From Collinsella sp. (lineage in GTDB: Bacteria; Actinomycetota; Coriobacteriia; Coriobacteriales; Coriobacteriaceae), in the NCBI GenBank assembly GCA_018376905.1, contig JAHAAK010000005.1, positions 1 through 64,000 of the forward strand: a stretch of 64,000 bases of DNA. The letters run 5' to 3'. This document shows, one piece after another, positions 8,748 through 18,295 of this stretch. Numbering within the stretch: position 1 is the stretch's first letter; each line of letters begins with the position of its first letter. The notes beneath the pieces are model-generated. The model was not told the DNA's origin. It saw only the letters and a list, made by a program, of their open reading frames with translations, and made no database searches. Position numbers and translations under genes: made by a program.

Positions 8748-8866
8748 TCGTTGGGTAGTCATTGGGGACGTTCTTAAACGACTAGTCGTTGGGGACAGTC
8801 TTCGCGAAAAAGCTGCAAGGACTGTCCCCCACTGCCGGCAGAAAAGGAACGTCCCCATCTGCCGGA
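8745..8866. repeat. Intergenic palindromic repeat, copy 1 (GGGGACGTTC family)
   Basis: TAGTCNTTGGGG-type units occur at 8745, 8756 and 8783, around GGGGACGTTCTTAAACGAC. Two nested inverted repeats follow: GGGGACGTTC (8764-8773) with GAACGTCCCC (8847-8856), and inside it GGGGACAGTC (8791-8800) with GACTGTCCCC (8820-8829). The element fills the space between two convergent genes and includes the stop codon of the first. An inverted second copy is at 9831-9874. Confidence 0.85.
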
Positions 8867-9661
8867 TTAAGCGAGACTCTCCAGCACGCGACGGAGCTCC
8901 TGCTGGACGGCGTGGTCGCGATTACAACCCACCACGCGATCGGCCACCGCTTTGAGCGCGGGACGCGCGTTTTCCATCGCGCAGCCCGTGCCGACAAAGC
9001 GAATGATCTCGTAGTCGTTCATCGAGTCGCCAAACGCCATGACCTCGTCGCGTTCGACGCCATAGTGCTCCATGAGCTGCTCGATTCCCGAGGCTTTCGA
9101 CACACCGGGCTGCATGGCATCGATCCATGCGTTTCCAGAAGGCGCAAAGGTAAAGAGCTGGCCAAGCTCGCGCTGCAGTACGTAGGCACTGTCCATAACG
9201 GCACAGTCATCGCAAAAGATACTCGCCTTGATGATATTTACGCTGGGATCGGGCAGCTCCCAAATGCGCTCGGCATTGGGAAGGTCCTTATCGACCTCGC
9301 GCACGAACTTGCACTCGTCATCGAGCAGGAAGGACTTGGTTCGGTCAAAGAGCGCAAGATGCAGATTGGGAAACGTCGCGACAGCCTGGGCGAGCCTTCG
9401 AATCGCCAGGTGTGAATACACCTCACGGTCTACCATTTTGCCGTCGGCGAAGACCTGGGCGCCGTTGGCGGCGACAAAGTCCATCTTGTCGCGAACGGGC
9501 GCAAAGAACTCGCACAGGCGATCGTAGCGACGACCTGACGATGCGGCGAAATGCACGCCATGCTCGTGTAGCGCCAGAATCAGTTCGTAGGTCTCGGGAG
9601 GCACCTGGCCGTTTTCGTCAAGCAACGTGCCGTCCATATCGGATGCAATCAGTTTAAACAT
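8867..9661 (-). CDS. Cof-type HAD hydrolase
   Basis: This 264-residue HAD phosphatase has DMDGT with Asp8 and Asp10, SSGR (motif II), a C2 cap, and FGDSMNDYEI as the metal-binding motif near residue 218. It is a diverged relative of the neighbouring gene on the other strand. The ATG at 9661 has GGGAGC six bases upstream, but that ribosome-binding site lies in the 3' arm of a long hairpin in the leader (9666-9728). Repeat elements of the same family lie on both sides of the gene. Substrate unknown. Confidence 0.88.
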   Translation of the reverse strand: MFKLIASDMDGTLLDENGQVPPETYELILALHEHGVHFAASSGRRYDRLCEFFAPVRDKMDFVAANGAQVFADGKMVDREVYSHLAIRRLAQAVATFPNLHLALFDRTKSFLLDDECKFVREVDKDLPNAERIWELPDPSVNIIKASIFCDDCAVMDSAYVLQRELGQLFTFAPSGNAWIDAMQPGVSKASGIEQLMEHYGVERDEVMAFGDSMNDYEIIRFVGTGCAMENARPALKAVADRVVGCNRDHAVQQELRRVLESLA

Positions 9662-9665
9662 AGAA

Positions 9666-9728
9666 AAGCTCCCTTCGGGCTTGTTGGAATCGGACGTATA
9701 TCCGATTCCAACGTACCCAAAGGGAGCT
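9666..9728 (-). promoter_or_regulatory. Leader hairpin that includes the ribosome-binding site of the HAD gene
   Basis: On the minus strand AGCTCCCTTTGGG pairs with CCCGAAGGGAGCT. Inside, TTGGAATCGGA pairs with TCCGATTCCAA. The outer 3' arm holds the GGGAG ribosome-binding site of the 8867-9661 gene and is followed by TTTTCT. It could hide the start site or act as an attenuator. No riboswitch class is recognised. Confidence 0.55.
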
Positions 9729-9830
9729 CAGATAAGACTCCGCGGGCGCAAACGCTACAAGGACCTAGCAAATAGCTCACGCGCACCAGAGGCCCCACGG
9801 TCGCGACGTCAGGCAGCCCGCCAAAGAGTG

Positions 9831-9874
9831 TCCCCGACGATTAGTCGTTTAAGAACGTCCCCGATGACTAGTCG
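9831..9874. repeat. Intergenic palindromic repeat, copy 2 (inverted)
   Basis: Read on the minus strand it matches copy 1 over ~40 bases (CTAGTCATCGGGGACGTTC, then TTAAACGACTA, then GTCGGGGA). The stop codon of adenine deaminase (9868-9870) lies within it, so the last residues of that protein are encoded by the repeat. Confidence 0.85.
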
Positions 9875-11688
9875 GCATAGGTGAAGGTTGTAACGTCGAA
9901 CATGCCCTCGGGGCGGATGCGGAGCGTCGGGATGACCGGCAGGGGCAGGAAGATGATGCCCATGATGGGGTCGAGCGGCGGCTCAATACCCATGGCGCGC
10001 GCCTTGACCATAAAGTCGTCGTGCTGCGCAGCAACGTCCTCGGCCGCGCCTTCGCTCATAAGGCCACCGAGCGCCAGCGGAATACGCGCCACGACCTTGC
10101 CGTTGCGCACCAGCACGTGGCCGCCCTGGCCCACGGCCTCGACGGCAGCCATCATATCAGCCGCGCTGTCGCCCACCACGCACACGTTGTGCGAGTCGTG
10201 GCCGATCGTCGAGGCGATGGCACCGCCCGTGATGGTAAAGCCGCGCACCCAGCCGCGACCGATATGCTTGCCGACCAGGCCCAGGCCAGCGGGGCCGTCG
10301 CCATCGGCGCCCTCGGCCTGCAGCGACACGCCGCGGCCGTGGCGCTCGATCAGCATAATGCGGCGCAGGCCCTCGGCACTCTCGGGGCGAGCCATACCCG
10401 TGATGGCCTTACCCGGCACCACGTCGATCACGGCCTCGCCCGGCTTAAAGGCATAGTCGAACACGTCGAGCGATAGCTTCGGCAGTTTAACGGAAGCGCG
10501 CAGCTCATCGGCAAGGGCCGCAACCTCGGCCATCTCGGGTGCAATCTCGCCCACAAAGGTGCCGTCCTGCGCCACCAGAGCACCGGAGGCATATACGCGA
10601 TGCGGAGCCGTGGCAAACGTCAGGTCGTTGAGTACCAGCAGGTCGGCACGCTTGCCCGGGGCGATGGCGCCACGCAGTTCGTGCGGGTCGCGGCAACCGT
10701 GGTCCAGGCCAAACGCCTCGGCCGTGGACAGGGACGCCATAGAGATGGCAACCACGGGGTCGATACCGGCCTCGACAGCCACGCGGCAGGCATTGTCAAT
10801 CATACCGGTCGAAAGCGCGTCGGAGGGAGCGCGGTCGTCGGTCGCAAAGCAGCAGCGGCGGGCACGGGCAGGATTCTCCAGCAGCATCGGAGACAGGTTG
10901 GTCAGGTCATGGCTGCACGTGCCTTCGCGCAGCATCACGTACATACCGCGAGACAGCTTGTCGAGCGCCTCCTCGGGAATCGTCGACTCGTGGTCGGCGA
11001 TAATACCTGCTGCGGCATAGGCGTTGAGGTCCTTACCAGCAACGAGCGGCGCGTGGCCGTCAACCTGCTTGGACGGCGTCTGGTTGGCAGCATCGATGCG
11101 AGCACAGGTCTCGGGGTCGGCCATAAAGACGCCCGGCAGGTTCATCATTTCGCCCAGACCAAAGACATCGCCTGGATGCTCGGCAAAAAACGCCTGCATA
11201 TCGGCAGCCGAAATAACGGCACCGGCCTGCTCGTCGGGCAGCGCGGGCACGCACGAAGGCATCATGTACTTGATGGAGATGGGTGCGCGGCGGCCGTCCT
11301 CGATCATAAAGCGCAAGCCGTCGAGACCGGCAACATTGGCAATCTCGTGGCTGTCGGCAATGGCGGTGGTAGTACCGCGCGTCGCGGCCATGCGAGCATA
11401 CTCGGCGGGACGGATGTTCGAAGACTCGATATGCAGATGCCCGTCAATAAAACCGGGAGCGAGATAGCGACCCTGGCAGTCGATGACCTCAGTTGCCTCG
11501 TAGGTGCCAGCGGCATCGTCGCGACCATCGTAGAGCACGCCGACGATCACACCGTCCTTGACGGCAACGCTACCGGGCGCCACACGCTGGCCATACACGT
11601 CGACGATCTGCGCATTGGTAAACAGCGTGTCGACGGGCACGCGCCCCTCGGCAGCATCGATCACAGACCTCATGACCTCAACGGACAT
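9868..11688 (-). CDS. ade: Adenine deaminase
   Basis: The enzyme converts adenine to hypoxanthine and ammonia. The 606-residue sequence is the amidohydrolase-type bacterial Ade: metal-binding HLHIES (His84, His86), DSHEIANV, and the C-terminal domain with IGHDSHNVCVVGDSAADM. The start at 11688 is supported by AAAGGAG with seven bases of spacing. It is monocistronic between a terminator and a repeat. With a xanthine dehydrogenase and purine permease in the same window, it could supply hypoxanthine to purine catabolism, besides its usual salvage role. The final codons overlap repeat copy 2. Confidence 0.94.
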   Translation of the reverse strand: MSVEVMRSVIDAAEGRVPVDTLFTNAQIVDVYGQRVAPGSVAVKDGVIVGVLYDGRDDAAGTYEATEVIDCQGRYLAPGFIDGHLHIESSNIRPAEYARMAATRGTTTAIADSHEIANVAGLDGLRFMIEDGRRAPISIKYMMPSCVPALPDEQAGAVISAADMQAFFAEHPGDVFGLGEMMNLPGVFMADPETCARIDAANQTPSKQVDGHAPLVAGKDLNAYAAAGIIADHESTIPEEALDKLSRGMYVMLREGTCSHDLTNLSPMLLENPARARRCCFATDDRAPSDALSTGMIDNACRVAVEAGIDPVVAISMASLSTAEAFGLDHGCRDPHELRGAIAPGKRADLLVLNDLTFATAPHRVYASGALVAQDGTFVGEIAPEMAEVAALADELRASVKLPKLSLDVFDYAFKPGEAVIDVVPGKAITGMARPESAEGLRRIMLIERHGRGVSLQAEGADGDGPAGLGLVGKHIGRGWVRGFTITGGAIASTIGHDSHNVCVVGDSAADMMAAVEAVGQGGHVLVRNGKVVARIPLALGGLMSEGAAEDVAAQHDDFMVKARAMGIEPPLDPIMGIIFLPLPVIPTLRIRPEGMFDVTTFTYAD

Positions 11689-11847
11689 ACATACTCCTTT
11701 AACCGTAGAAAAAAGCTGCGGAGCGGACAGACCTTCACCGCAGCAAACCAATAGCCATTGTATGCCCAAAAGGAAGCCCCGCTAACACCCCTTCCGCTTA
11801 ACGGCACCGCCAAATGATCCCTCCGTCCCCAAGGGATCGTCGTAACC

Positions 11848-11884
11848 AAAAAAGGCCGCAGTCGGGAATCCCGGCTGCGGCCTT
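11848..11884 (-). terminator. Rho-independent terminator of tyrS
   Basis: On the minus strand AAGGCCGCAGCCGGG pairs with CCCGACTGCGGCCTT, followed by a T run, 28 bases after the tyrS stop. Confidence 0.88.
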
Positions 11885-11911
11885 GTTGCACTTGTGAGGT
11901 CAACTCGCTCG

Positions 11912-13123
11912 TTAGATCAGCTTGAAGCCCTTGCGCTTGCCTACGGAGAGGGTGTCGCCCAGCTTGAGGGCGCTGGGATCGATGTTATAGCTCTTGGGAG
12001 CCACGGCCTTGCCGTTGATCTTGACGCCGCCGCCGTCGATATCGCGACGAGCCTGGCCGGCGCTCGCCGAAAGACCCAGGTCCTTGAGCAAGCCGGCGAG
12101 GTAGATCTGGCCCTCGTCGTTAACGGTCAGCTCGACATGCTTCTCGGGGAAGTCGGCGAGCTGGCCCTCCTTGAACACGCGGTCGAACTCGGCCTGAGCC
12201 TCGTCGCCGGCACCGACGCCGTGGTAGGTGTCGCACAGGTCGCGGCCCAGAGCGCGCTTGAGCTCGTAGGGGTCGGCAGAACCATCGGCCAGGGCAGCGT
12301 CGATCTTGTCGACCTCGGCCGGGGTGAGCGAGCTCGCCAGGCGGTAGTACTTGCCGATCATCTCGTCGGGGATGGACATGGTCTTGCCGAACATGTCCTT
12401 GGGCGCGTCGGTCAGGCCGATGTAGTTACCGTAGGACTTGGACATCTTACGAACGCCATCGGTGCCCTCGAGCAGCGGCATGGTGAGCGCGATCTGGGGC
12501 TCCATGCCCATCTTCTCCATGAGCTCACGGCCGGCGAGCAGGTTGAAAAGCTGGTCGGTGCCGCCCATCTCCACGTCAGCCTTAATCATGACCGAATCGT
12601 ATGCCTGCATCACGGGATACAGGAACTCGTGCAGGGCGATCGGCGTCTGGGACTGGTAGCGCTTGGTAAAGTCATCGCGCTCAAGAATGCGGGCAACGGT
12701 GAACTTGGAGCACACCTGCAGCAGGCCGGCCAGATCCATCGAAAGGATCCAATCGCCGTTGTGCACGATGGTGGTCTTCTCGGGGTCCAGGATCTTCATG
12801 GCCTGGCTCACGTAGGTCTCGGCGTTGGCCTCGATCTGCTCCTGCGAAAGCTGCGGACGCGTGGAGTTCTTGCCCGAGGGGTCACCAATCAACGCGGTAC
12901 CGTTGCCGATGATGAGGGTGACGTTGTGGCCCAGGTCCTGGAACTGGCGCATCTTGCGCAGCGGCACGGCATGGCCCAGGTGCAGGTCGGGGCTGGTGGG
13001 GTCGACGCCGAGCTTGATGTTGAGGGGCTCGCCCTTCTCAAGCTTCTTGCGAAGGTCGGCCTCGGGAACGATCTGCGCGGCGCCCGAGGTGATGATACGC
13101 ATTTGCTCGTCAACAGACAGCAT
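11912..13123 (-). CDS. tyrS: Tyrosyl-tRNA synthetase
   Basis: The enzyme charges tRNA-Tyr with tyrosine. The 403-residue class I synthetase has HLGH at 48-51, the tyrosine-binding region AYDSVMIKADVEMGGTDQ, KMSKS near residue 227 and a C-terminal S4 RNA-binding domain (about 340-403). The KMSKS form and length resemble the TyrZ-like subgroup. AAGGAGGA precedes the start. A terminator follows the gene; the 96-base upstream spacer is too short for a T-box leader. Confidence 0.95.
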   Translation of the reverse strand: MLSVDEQMRIITSGAAQIVPEADLRKKLEKGEPLNIKLGVDPTSPDLHLGHAVPLRKMRQFQDLGHNVTLIIGNGTALIGDPSGKNSTRPQLSQEQIEANAETYVSQAMKILDPEKTTIVHNGDWILSMDLAGLLQVCSKFTVARILERDDFTKRYQSQTPIALHEFLYPVMQAYDSVMIKADVEMGGTDQLFNLLAGRELMEKMGMEPQIALTMPLLEGTDGVRKMSKSYGNYIGLTDAPKDMFGKTMSIPDEMIGKYYRLASSLTPAEVDKIDAALADGSADPYELKRALGRDLCDTYHGVGAGDEAQAEFDRVFKEGQLADFPEKHVELTVNDEGQIYLAGLLKDLGLSASAGQARRDIDGGGVKINGKAVAPKSYNIDPSALKLGDTLSVGKRKGFKLI

Positions 13124-13219
13124 TGGGTATCCTCCTTTTGCTATAGCACCCTCGCCGAAAACGGCGGTGCTGGAAGTCCATAAACTCTCTTATGATAACA
13201 AACTGACGCGACGCGGCAC

Positions 13220-15178
13220 CTACGACAGGAAAATCCTCGTCCTGCCGCATGCGTCAATGGCAACTGGCAGACGTGTACCGTCACGCTCAACCAGATAGCG
13301 CACCTGCCGACGACGCAAGCAGTCGCGGCAACGGACCTGTCCCGTCGCATCGGTGGCGCAGACGCCCTCGGCGGTCAGCAGGCAGTGCTCGCACACCATA
13401 AGCTCGGGACGGTCGGCGTCGACCGGACCAAAGACGCCGGGTTCAGCAGCCAGTTCGGCAATACGCTCCGCATCATTGCCGAGCAACTCGGCCGGCAAGT
13501 ACACCCGCCCCGCACCGAGTCCGCGCAGCCAGGTAAGCGTGGCCCGATTCGCGCAGAACACCGGCGCCGCCACGTCAAATGTCACGCCCAGCTCGCGAGC
13601 GATCACCACCTGTCCCAGGTTGCGGCAGACGACGCACCCGGCACGCTGCATCAGTGAGCGGGTCCGGTCAGCGTCACCCGTGCGGCACACTTCGTCAAGC
13701 ACCACAACGGCGTCGGACAAATCGAGTTCTCCGCGCGGGTCGGCATCCATCAGCTGCCAAGCAAAAACCATGCGAGCGGGAACCGCGCACTCCACCAACT
13801 CCGTCGACGCACCACCATCCACCGCAACGCCCTCAAAGGGCAGCACCTCAACGGCACGCGCAACGGGCGCAATCGCATCCGCCTCGGCCCGCATGCGCTC
13901 CAACACCGCCGCCGTCTGATCCAACACGCCGGCGCTGCGAATCAGGTATACCTCGCAGCCCGCGTCCACCTTACGCTTGCAATGCACGACGACGCGCTTC
14001 CCCGCTGCGGCATCCACCGGGCAGGGCACCTGCGGCCAGCGCTTGGGCACATCGGGACGCGTGTCGACACCCGGATAGAACCGAATCTCGAGCGTGTCAC
14101 CCGCCGCCACAGCGGCGTCGAGCTCAACGGTCACCTCTTCGTGGCCCACAGCGACCAAGCGCCCCACGCGCACGCCCTGGTTAATTGCGCGCTCAAAGCT
14201 CATCAGCCCGGCACCCGAACGCCCTCGCAGGTACGCATCGGTAAACCCACGGTTAAACGACCTTCCCAGCTCGCGCTCAAGCTCTTCCACGGCACCGGAG
14301 TCCCACGCGCCGTCGCGCAGCATATCGAGCGCCCGGCGCCACACCCGTACCACGTTGAATACGTAATCGGGGTTCTTCATGCGCCCCTCGATCTTGAGCG
14401 ACGCCACGCCGGCATCTACAAGCTCAGGCAGATGTGCAATACCCAGATAGTCGCGCGGGCACAGCAGGCGATCTCCCTCGACGGCAACAACGCTCTGTCC
14501 CGCCTCGTCCACTAGGTCGTACGCCAGACGGCACGGCTGCGTGCAGTCGCCGCGCATCGCCGAGCGCCCACGCCGCAGGGCCGAGAACTCGCACGCCCCC
14601 GAATAGCCGATGCAAATCGCACCGTGGCAGAATACCTCGATGGGCACGCCCGTGGCACATAGCGCCGCAATCTCGTCGACCGTCAGCTCGCGTGCCGTCG
14701 TCACGCGCTCGACCCCCAGCTCATCGGCGGCAAGCCGCACGGCGCCTTCGCTATGAGCGCCCGCCTGCGTGGACAGGTGAATCTCGACCCCGGGAATCGC
14801 CGCGCGCAGCGCGCAGGCCAACCCGGCATCGGCGACAATCAGAGCATCGGCGCCCAACTCCAGTGCATGAGCTCCCAGTGCCACCGCGTCGGACAACTCA
14901 TCGTCAAACACGAACACGTTGAGCGTCACGTACACGCGCACGCCATGGGCATGCGCCACGGCGCAGCCGCGCGCAAACTCGTCATCCGTAAAGCCATGCG
15001 CGCTCACGCGGGCGTTAAAGCCGCCCAACCCCGCATAGATGGCATCGGCACCCGCGGCGATGGCCGCAAGCATCTGGTCGAGCCCGCCCGCCGGCGCCAG
15101 CAGCTCGGGCAGCGCCACACCGGCAGCATCCAATCCAGTCTCGTATTGTCCGCTCGGCCCCATCGCCCGAATCGCCAT
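13220..15178 (-). CDS. U32 family peptidase-like protein with DUF3656-type extension
   Basis: This is a 652-residue member of the U32 family (PrtC/RlhA-like). It shows LLAPAGGLDQMLAAIAAGADAIYAG near the N-terminus and the U32 signature EVFCHGAICIGYSGAC, then CTQPCRL with Cys residues expected to bind an Fe-S cluster. The C-terminal half carries the extra collagenase-like domain and a Cys4 cluster near the end (CEHC, CRDC). Members of this family act in tRNA or rRNA hydroxylation or were annotated as collagenases. The start at 15178 has AAGGAG seven bases upstream. A paralogue begins at 63064. Confidence 0.85.
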   Translation of the reverse strand: MAIRAMGPSGQYETGLDAAGVALPELLAPAGGLDQMLAAIAAGADAIYAGLGGFNARVSAHGFTDDEFARGCAVAHAHGVRVYVTLNVFVFDDELSDAVALGAHALELGADALIVADAGLACALRAAIPGVEIHLSTQAGAHSEGAVRLAADELGVERVTTARELTVDEIAALCATGVPIEVFCHGAICIGYSGACEFSALRRGRSAMRGDCTQPCRLAYDLVDEAGQSVVAVEGDRLLCPRDYLGIAHLPELVDAGVASLKIEGRMKNPDYVFNVVRVWRRALDMLRDGAWDSGAVEELERELGRSFNRGFTDAYLRGRSGAGLMSFERAINQGVRVGRLVAVGHEEVTVELDAAVAAGDTLEIRFYPGVDTRPDVPKRWPQVPCPVDAAAGKRVVVHCKRKVDAGCEVYLIRSAGVLDQTAAVLERMRAEADAIAPVARAVEVLPFEGVAVDGGASTELVECAVPARMVFAWQLMDADPRGELDLSDAVVVLDEVCRTGDADRTRSLMQRAGCVVCRNLGQVVIARELGVTFDVAAPVFCANRATLTWLRGLGAGRVYLPAELLGNDAERIAELAAEPGVFGPVDADRPELMVCEHCLLTAEGVCATDATGQVRCRDCLRRRQVRYLVERDGTRLPVAIDACGRTRIFLS

Positions 15179-15340
15179 CGGCAAACTCCTTACCAAGGTA
15201 TGCATTCACTCTGAAAAATGCCGTCTTCCAGCATACACGAGGCCTCGCGCGCCCCGTTTGGTTTATCGTGTAATAACTTATGTCCATCCTGCCCCGACGG
15301 CACATCCGCCGTCCGGCACGACATACCTGGAGGTCAATAT

Positions 15341-17536
15341 ATGGGTCCTCGCCAACGACAGGGACGCAGCCGTTCAAAGACGCATGCCCTGCCCATAATC
15401 CTGCTCTCGTTTTTGGGCTTTTTGCTTATCGCGGGCGTGGCGTTTGGCATCGGCATGGTCGGCAACGTCAACCGCTGGCTGTCCGATCTGCCCGACTACA
15501 CCGACGCCAACGCGTATCTGGTGAGCGAGCCCACCGAGATCGTCGACTGCAACGGCAACAAGATCGCAAGCTTCTACACGCAAAACCGCAAGTCCATCAC
15601 CAAGGACGAGGTCTCCCCCTACGTGCTGCAGGGCACCGTTGACGTCGAGGACGAGCGCTTCTACGAGCACGGCGGTATCGACCTGTGGGGTATCGCGCGT
15701 GCTGCGGTGGCAACCCTCGGCGGCGGGCACGAAGGCGCCTCGACTATCACCCAGCAGCTGGTGCGCAACACCATCCTGCAGGAGGAGCAGTTCGACTCGA
15801 CCATCGAGCGTAAGGTGCGCGAGGCCTACATCGCCGTAAAGATGGAGGACATGTACTCCAAAGACGAGATCCTCATGATGTACCTCAACACCATCTATTA
15901 CGGCCACGGCGCCTACGGTATCGAGGCCGCCGCCGAGACCTACCTATCCAAGAGCGCCGCCGACCTCACCCTGAGCGAAGCCGCGCTGCTCATCGGCCTT
16001 CCCAACTCGCCTTCGCAGTACGACCCCACGGTCAATCCCGACCTGGCACTGTCTCGCCGCAACAAGGTCCTCGACAACATGCTGCGCCTGGGCCACATCA
16101 CCCAGGAGGAGCACGATGCCGCACAGGCCGAGCCCATCACCCTCAACGTGACCGAGATTTCGGGCAGCGGCGTCGACGTATACTCGCAGCCCTACTTTGT
16201 CGCCTATGTTAAGCAGCTGCTGGAGCAGGAGTTCTCGACCGACGTGCTCTTTAAGGGCGGCCTGACCGTCAAGACCACCATCGACCCCACGATGCAGCAG
16301 GTGGCAGAGAATGCCGTCCGCGAGCAGCTCGACACGCTCTCACTCGACGGCCTGGACATGGGCATGGTCGTCGTCGACCCCAAGACCGGCTACATCAAGT
16401 GCATGGTGGGCGGCTACGACTACAACGCCGACGAGAACCACGTAAACCATGCCACGGCCAAGCGTCCCGTCGGCTCCACCTTCAAGGCCTTTACACTGGC
16501 AACTGCCATCCAAAACGGCATGAACCCCAACGTCACCCTCAACTGCAACTCGCCGCTCAAGGCCAAGGGCACCACGACCGAGGTCCAAAACTACGCCAAC
16601 CATAGCTATGGCAACATCACGCTTAAGCAGGCGACGGCATACTCCTCCAACACCGGCTACATCCAGGTGGCGGAAGCCGTCGGCAACAGCAAGATCATCT
16701 CGCTCGTCAAAAAGCTCGGCATCGATCCCGCCAAGGACAACATCGAGGACGTTCCCGTCATGACGCTCGGCACCGGCTCGATCTCGCCGCTCGAGATGGC
16801 CGCCGCCTACGCGACGTTTGCCAACGGCGGCTACTATCGCCAGCCGATCGCCATCACCGAGATTGACTCTCGTACCGGTTCGGTGCTGTACCAGCACACC
16901 GACAATCCCTCACAGGTGCTTACCGAGGGCGAGGCCGCCGCGGTCACCGATGTTCTGTCCGGCGTCATGCAGGGCGGCGGTACGGGTGCTGCCGGTGCCC
17001 TGAGCGTCAACCAGCCCTATGCCGGCAAGACGGGCACCACCGACAACACCACCAACCTGTGGTTCTGCGGCTATACCCCGCAGCTGGCGTGCGCTCTGTG
17101 GACCGGCTATTCCGCGGGCGAGATCCCTATCCAAAAATACGGCACAGACCTGCTGGGCGACAGCACCAACCTGCCTGTCTTTAAGCGGTTTATGAACACC
17201 GTTCTGACCGGTACCGAGCGCGAGGAGTTTGCGACCGGAACGGCGCCCACCTACAAGAACAACAGCGTCTGGAAGTTCTACGGCACCAACAACACCAAGA
17301 AGACGGAGAACGACGACAAGGACGAGAACGAGGACGAAGAGGAAACCACAACGACGACAACGACGACCACGACCACCGAGACCACAGGCGGCGACACCAC
17401 CGGCGGCACCGGTACGACCGGTGGCTCGACGGGCGGCTCCACTGGTGGTTCGACCGGCGGCGATGGCGGCACGCCTACGCCTACGCCTACACCCACTCCC
17501 GACCCCTCGCCCACGCCTGACGATACGGTTGGCTAG
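15341..17536 (+). CDS. Class A penicillin-binding protein (PBP1A family)
   Basis: This bifunctional peptidoglycan synthase has 731 residues. A cytoplasmic basic tail is followed by a membrane helix (about 17-40). The GT51 glycosyltransferase domain shows VDVEDERFYEHGGID near 100 and EGASTITQQLVRN. The transpeptidase domain has STFK near 377, SSN near 435 and KTGTT near 562. The C-terminus is low complexity: an acidic stretch, then Thr runs, Gly-Ser-Thr repeats and Pro-Thr repeats, probably an extended cell-wall linker. The ATG at 15341 is preceded by GGAGG; earlier in-frame Met codons lack one. A strong terminator follows. Confidence 0.93.
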   Translation: MGPRQRQGRSRSKTHALPIILLSFLGFLLIAGVAFGIGMVGNVNRWLSDLPDYTDANAYLVSEPTEIVDCNGNKIASFYTQNRKSITKDEVSPYVLQGTVDVEDERFYEHGGIDLWGIARAAVATLGGGHEGASTITQQLVRNTILQEEQFDSTIERKVREAYIAVKMEDMYSKDEILMMYLNTIYYGHGAYGIEAAAETYLSKSAADLTLSEAALLIGLPNSPSQYDPTVNPDLALSRRNKVLDNMLRLGHITQEEHDAAQAEPITLNVTEISGSGVDVYSQPYFVAYVKQLLEQEFSTDVLFKGGLTVKTTIDPTMQQVAENAVREQLDTLSLDGLDMGMVVVDPKTGYIKCMVGGYDYNADENHVNHATAKRPVGSTFKAFTLATAIQNGMNPNVTLNCNSPLKAKGTTTEVQNYANHSYGNITLKQATAYSSNTGYIQVAEAVGNSKIISLVKKLGIDPAKDNIEDVPVMTLGTGSISPLEMAAAYATFANGGYYRQPIAITEIDSRTGSVLYQHTDNPSQVLTEGEAAAVTDVLSGVMQGGGTGAAGALSVNQPYAGKTGTTDNTTNLWFCGYTPQLACALWTGYSAGEIPIQKYGTDLLGDSTNLPVFKRFMNTVLTGTEREEFATGTAPTYKNNSVWKFYGTNNTKKTENDDKDENEDEEETTTTTTTTTTTETTGGDTTGGTGTTGGSTGGSTGGSTGGDGGTPTPTPTPTPDPSPTPDDTVG

Positions 17537-17560
17537 AAATTCATCCGGCCATTAGCAACA

Positions 17561-17604
17561 AGGCCCCCGAGCAGCTTATTAAAGTGCTCGGGGGCCTTTT
17601 AGTT
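17561..17604 (+). terminator. Rho-independent terminator of the PBP gene
   Basis: AGGCCCCCGAGCA and TGCTCGGGGGCCT form the stem, followed by TTT, 25 bases after the stop codon. Confidence 0.88.
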
Positions 17605-17725
17605 TAAAGCGACCTGGTGGACGGCCTTTATACCGGCAAACAATATAGGGGGTACCGACCAACGTCGATACCCCCTTACAAGCCACCATGTCACGCACAC
17701 AGTGCCGAGCGCACGACCCGCACGC

Positions 17726-18163
17726 CTACTTGCGAGAATTGCTCAGCTTATTGATCAGCGCCTCGAGACGCTCGCCGTCCTCGGCCGTCTGGGCAATAAC
17801 CAAAATCGTATCGTTGCCGGCAAGCGAGCCAAGCACATCGGGCAACTCTGCCGCATCAACGGCGGCGGCGATGCCGGAAGCCGTACCAGGCTGAGCCTTG
17901 ATCATAACCAGATTATCGGTGCGCAGAACGCCCGTTACGAGCTCGGAAACCATACGCTGCAGGTGCAGGTCCTCTGCCAGAACATAGATACCCTCGGGGA
18001 GCTTACGCAGCCCCATATCGGCAATATCGCGAGAGACAGTCGCCTGCGTGCAATCAAAGCCCATAGCGCGGAGCTCATCGACCAGCACGCGCTGCGTGCG
18101 GACGTCCTTATTGCGCACAATATCTCTAATGGCATCCTGGCGCCCATTGCGTTTTTTAGCCAT
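17726..18163 (-). CDS. argR: Arginine repressor
   Basis: The 145-residue protein has an N-terminal winged helix (about 1-70, with CTQATVSRDIADMG as recognition segment) and a C-terminal oligomerisation and arginine-binding domain (PGTASGIAAAVDAAELPDVLG). In the family it represses arginine synthesis when arginine is high. No arginine genes lie nearby, so it acts in trans. The start at 18163 has GAGAGGG upstream and gives the usual length. It lies opposite to the upstream PBP gene and converges with it. Confidence 0.92.
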   Translation of the reverse strand: MAKKRNGRQDAIRDIVRNKDVRTQRVLVDELRAMGFDCTQATVSRDIADMGLRKLPEGIYVLAEDLHLQRMVSELVTGVLRTDNLVMIKAQPGTASGIAAAVDAAELPDVLGSLAGNDTILVIAQTAEDGERLEALINKLSNSRK

Positions 18164-18295
18164 ACAAACCCTCTCTCCAAAAGATGGCGGAGACAATCAA
18201 TCAGTGACTGAATAGTTTAACGCTATTTGAAGGCTTTTGTGTATAAGAACGCATTTCGAAACAATTCTATGCAAATTTGTTTCGAAATGAGCCGT

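Noticed and set aside
13124..13219. T-box leader upstream of tyrS
   Set aside because: The 96-base spacer is too short and lacks the specifier/antiterminator layout.
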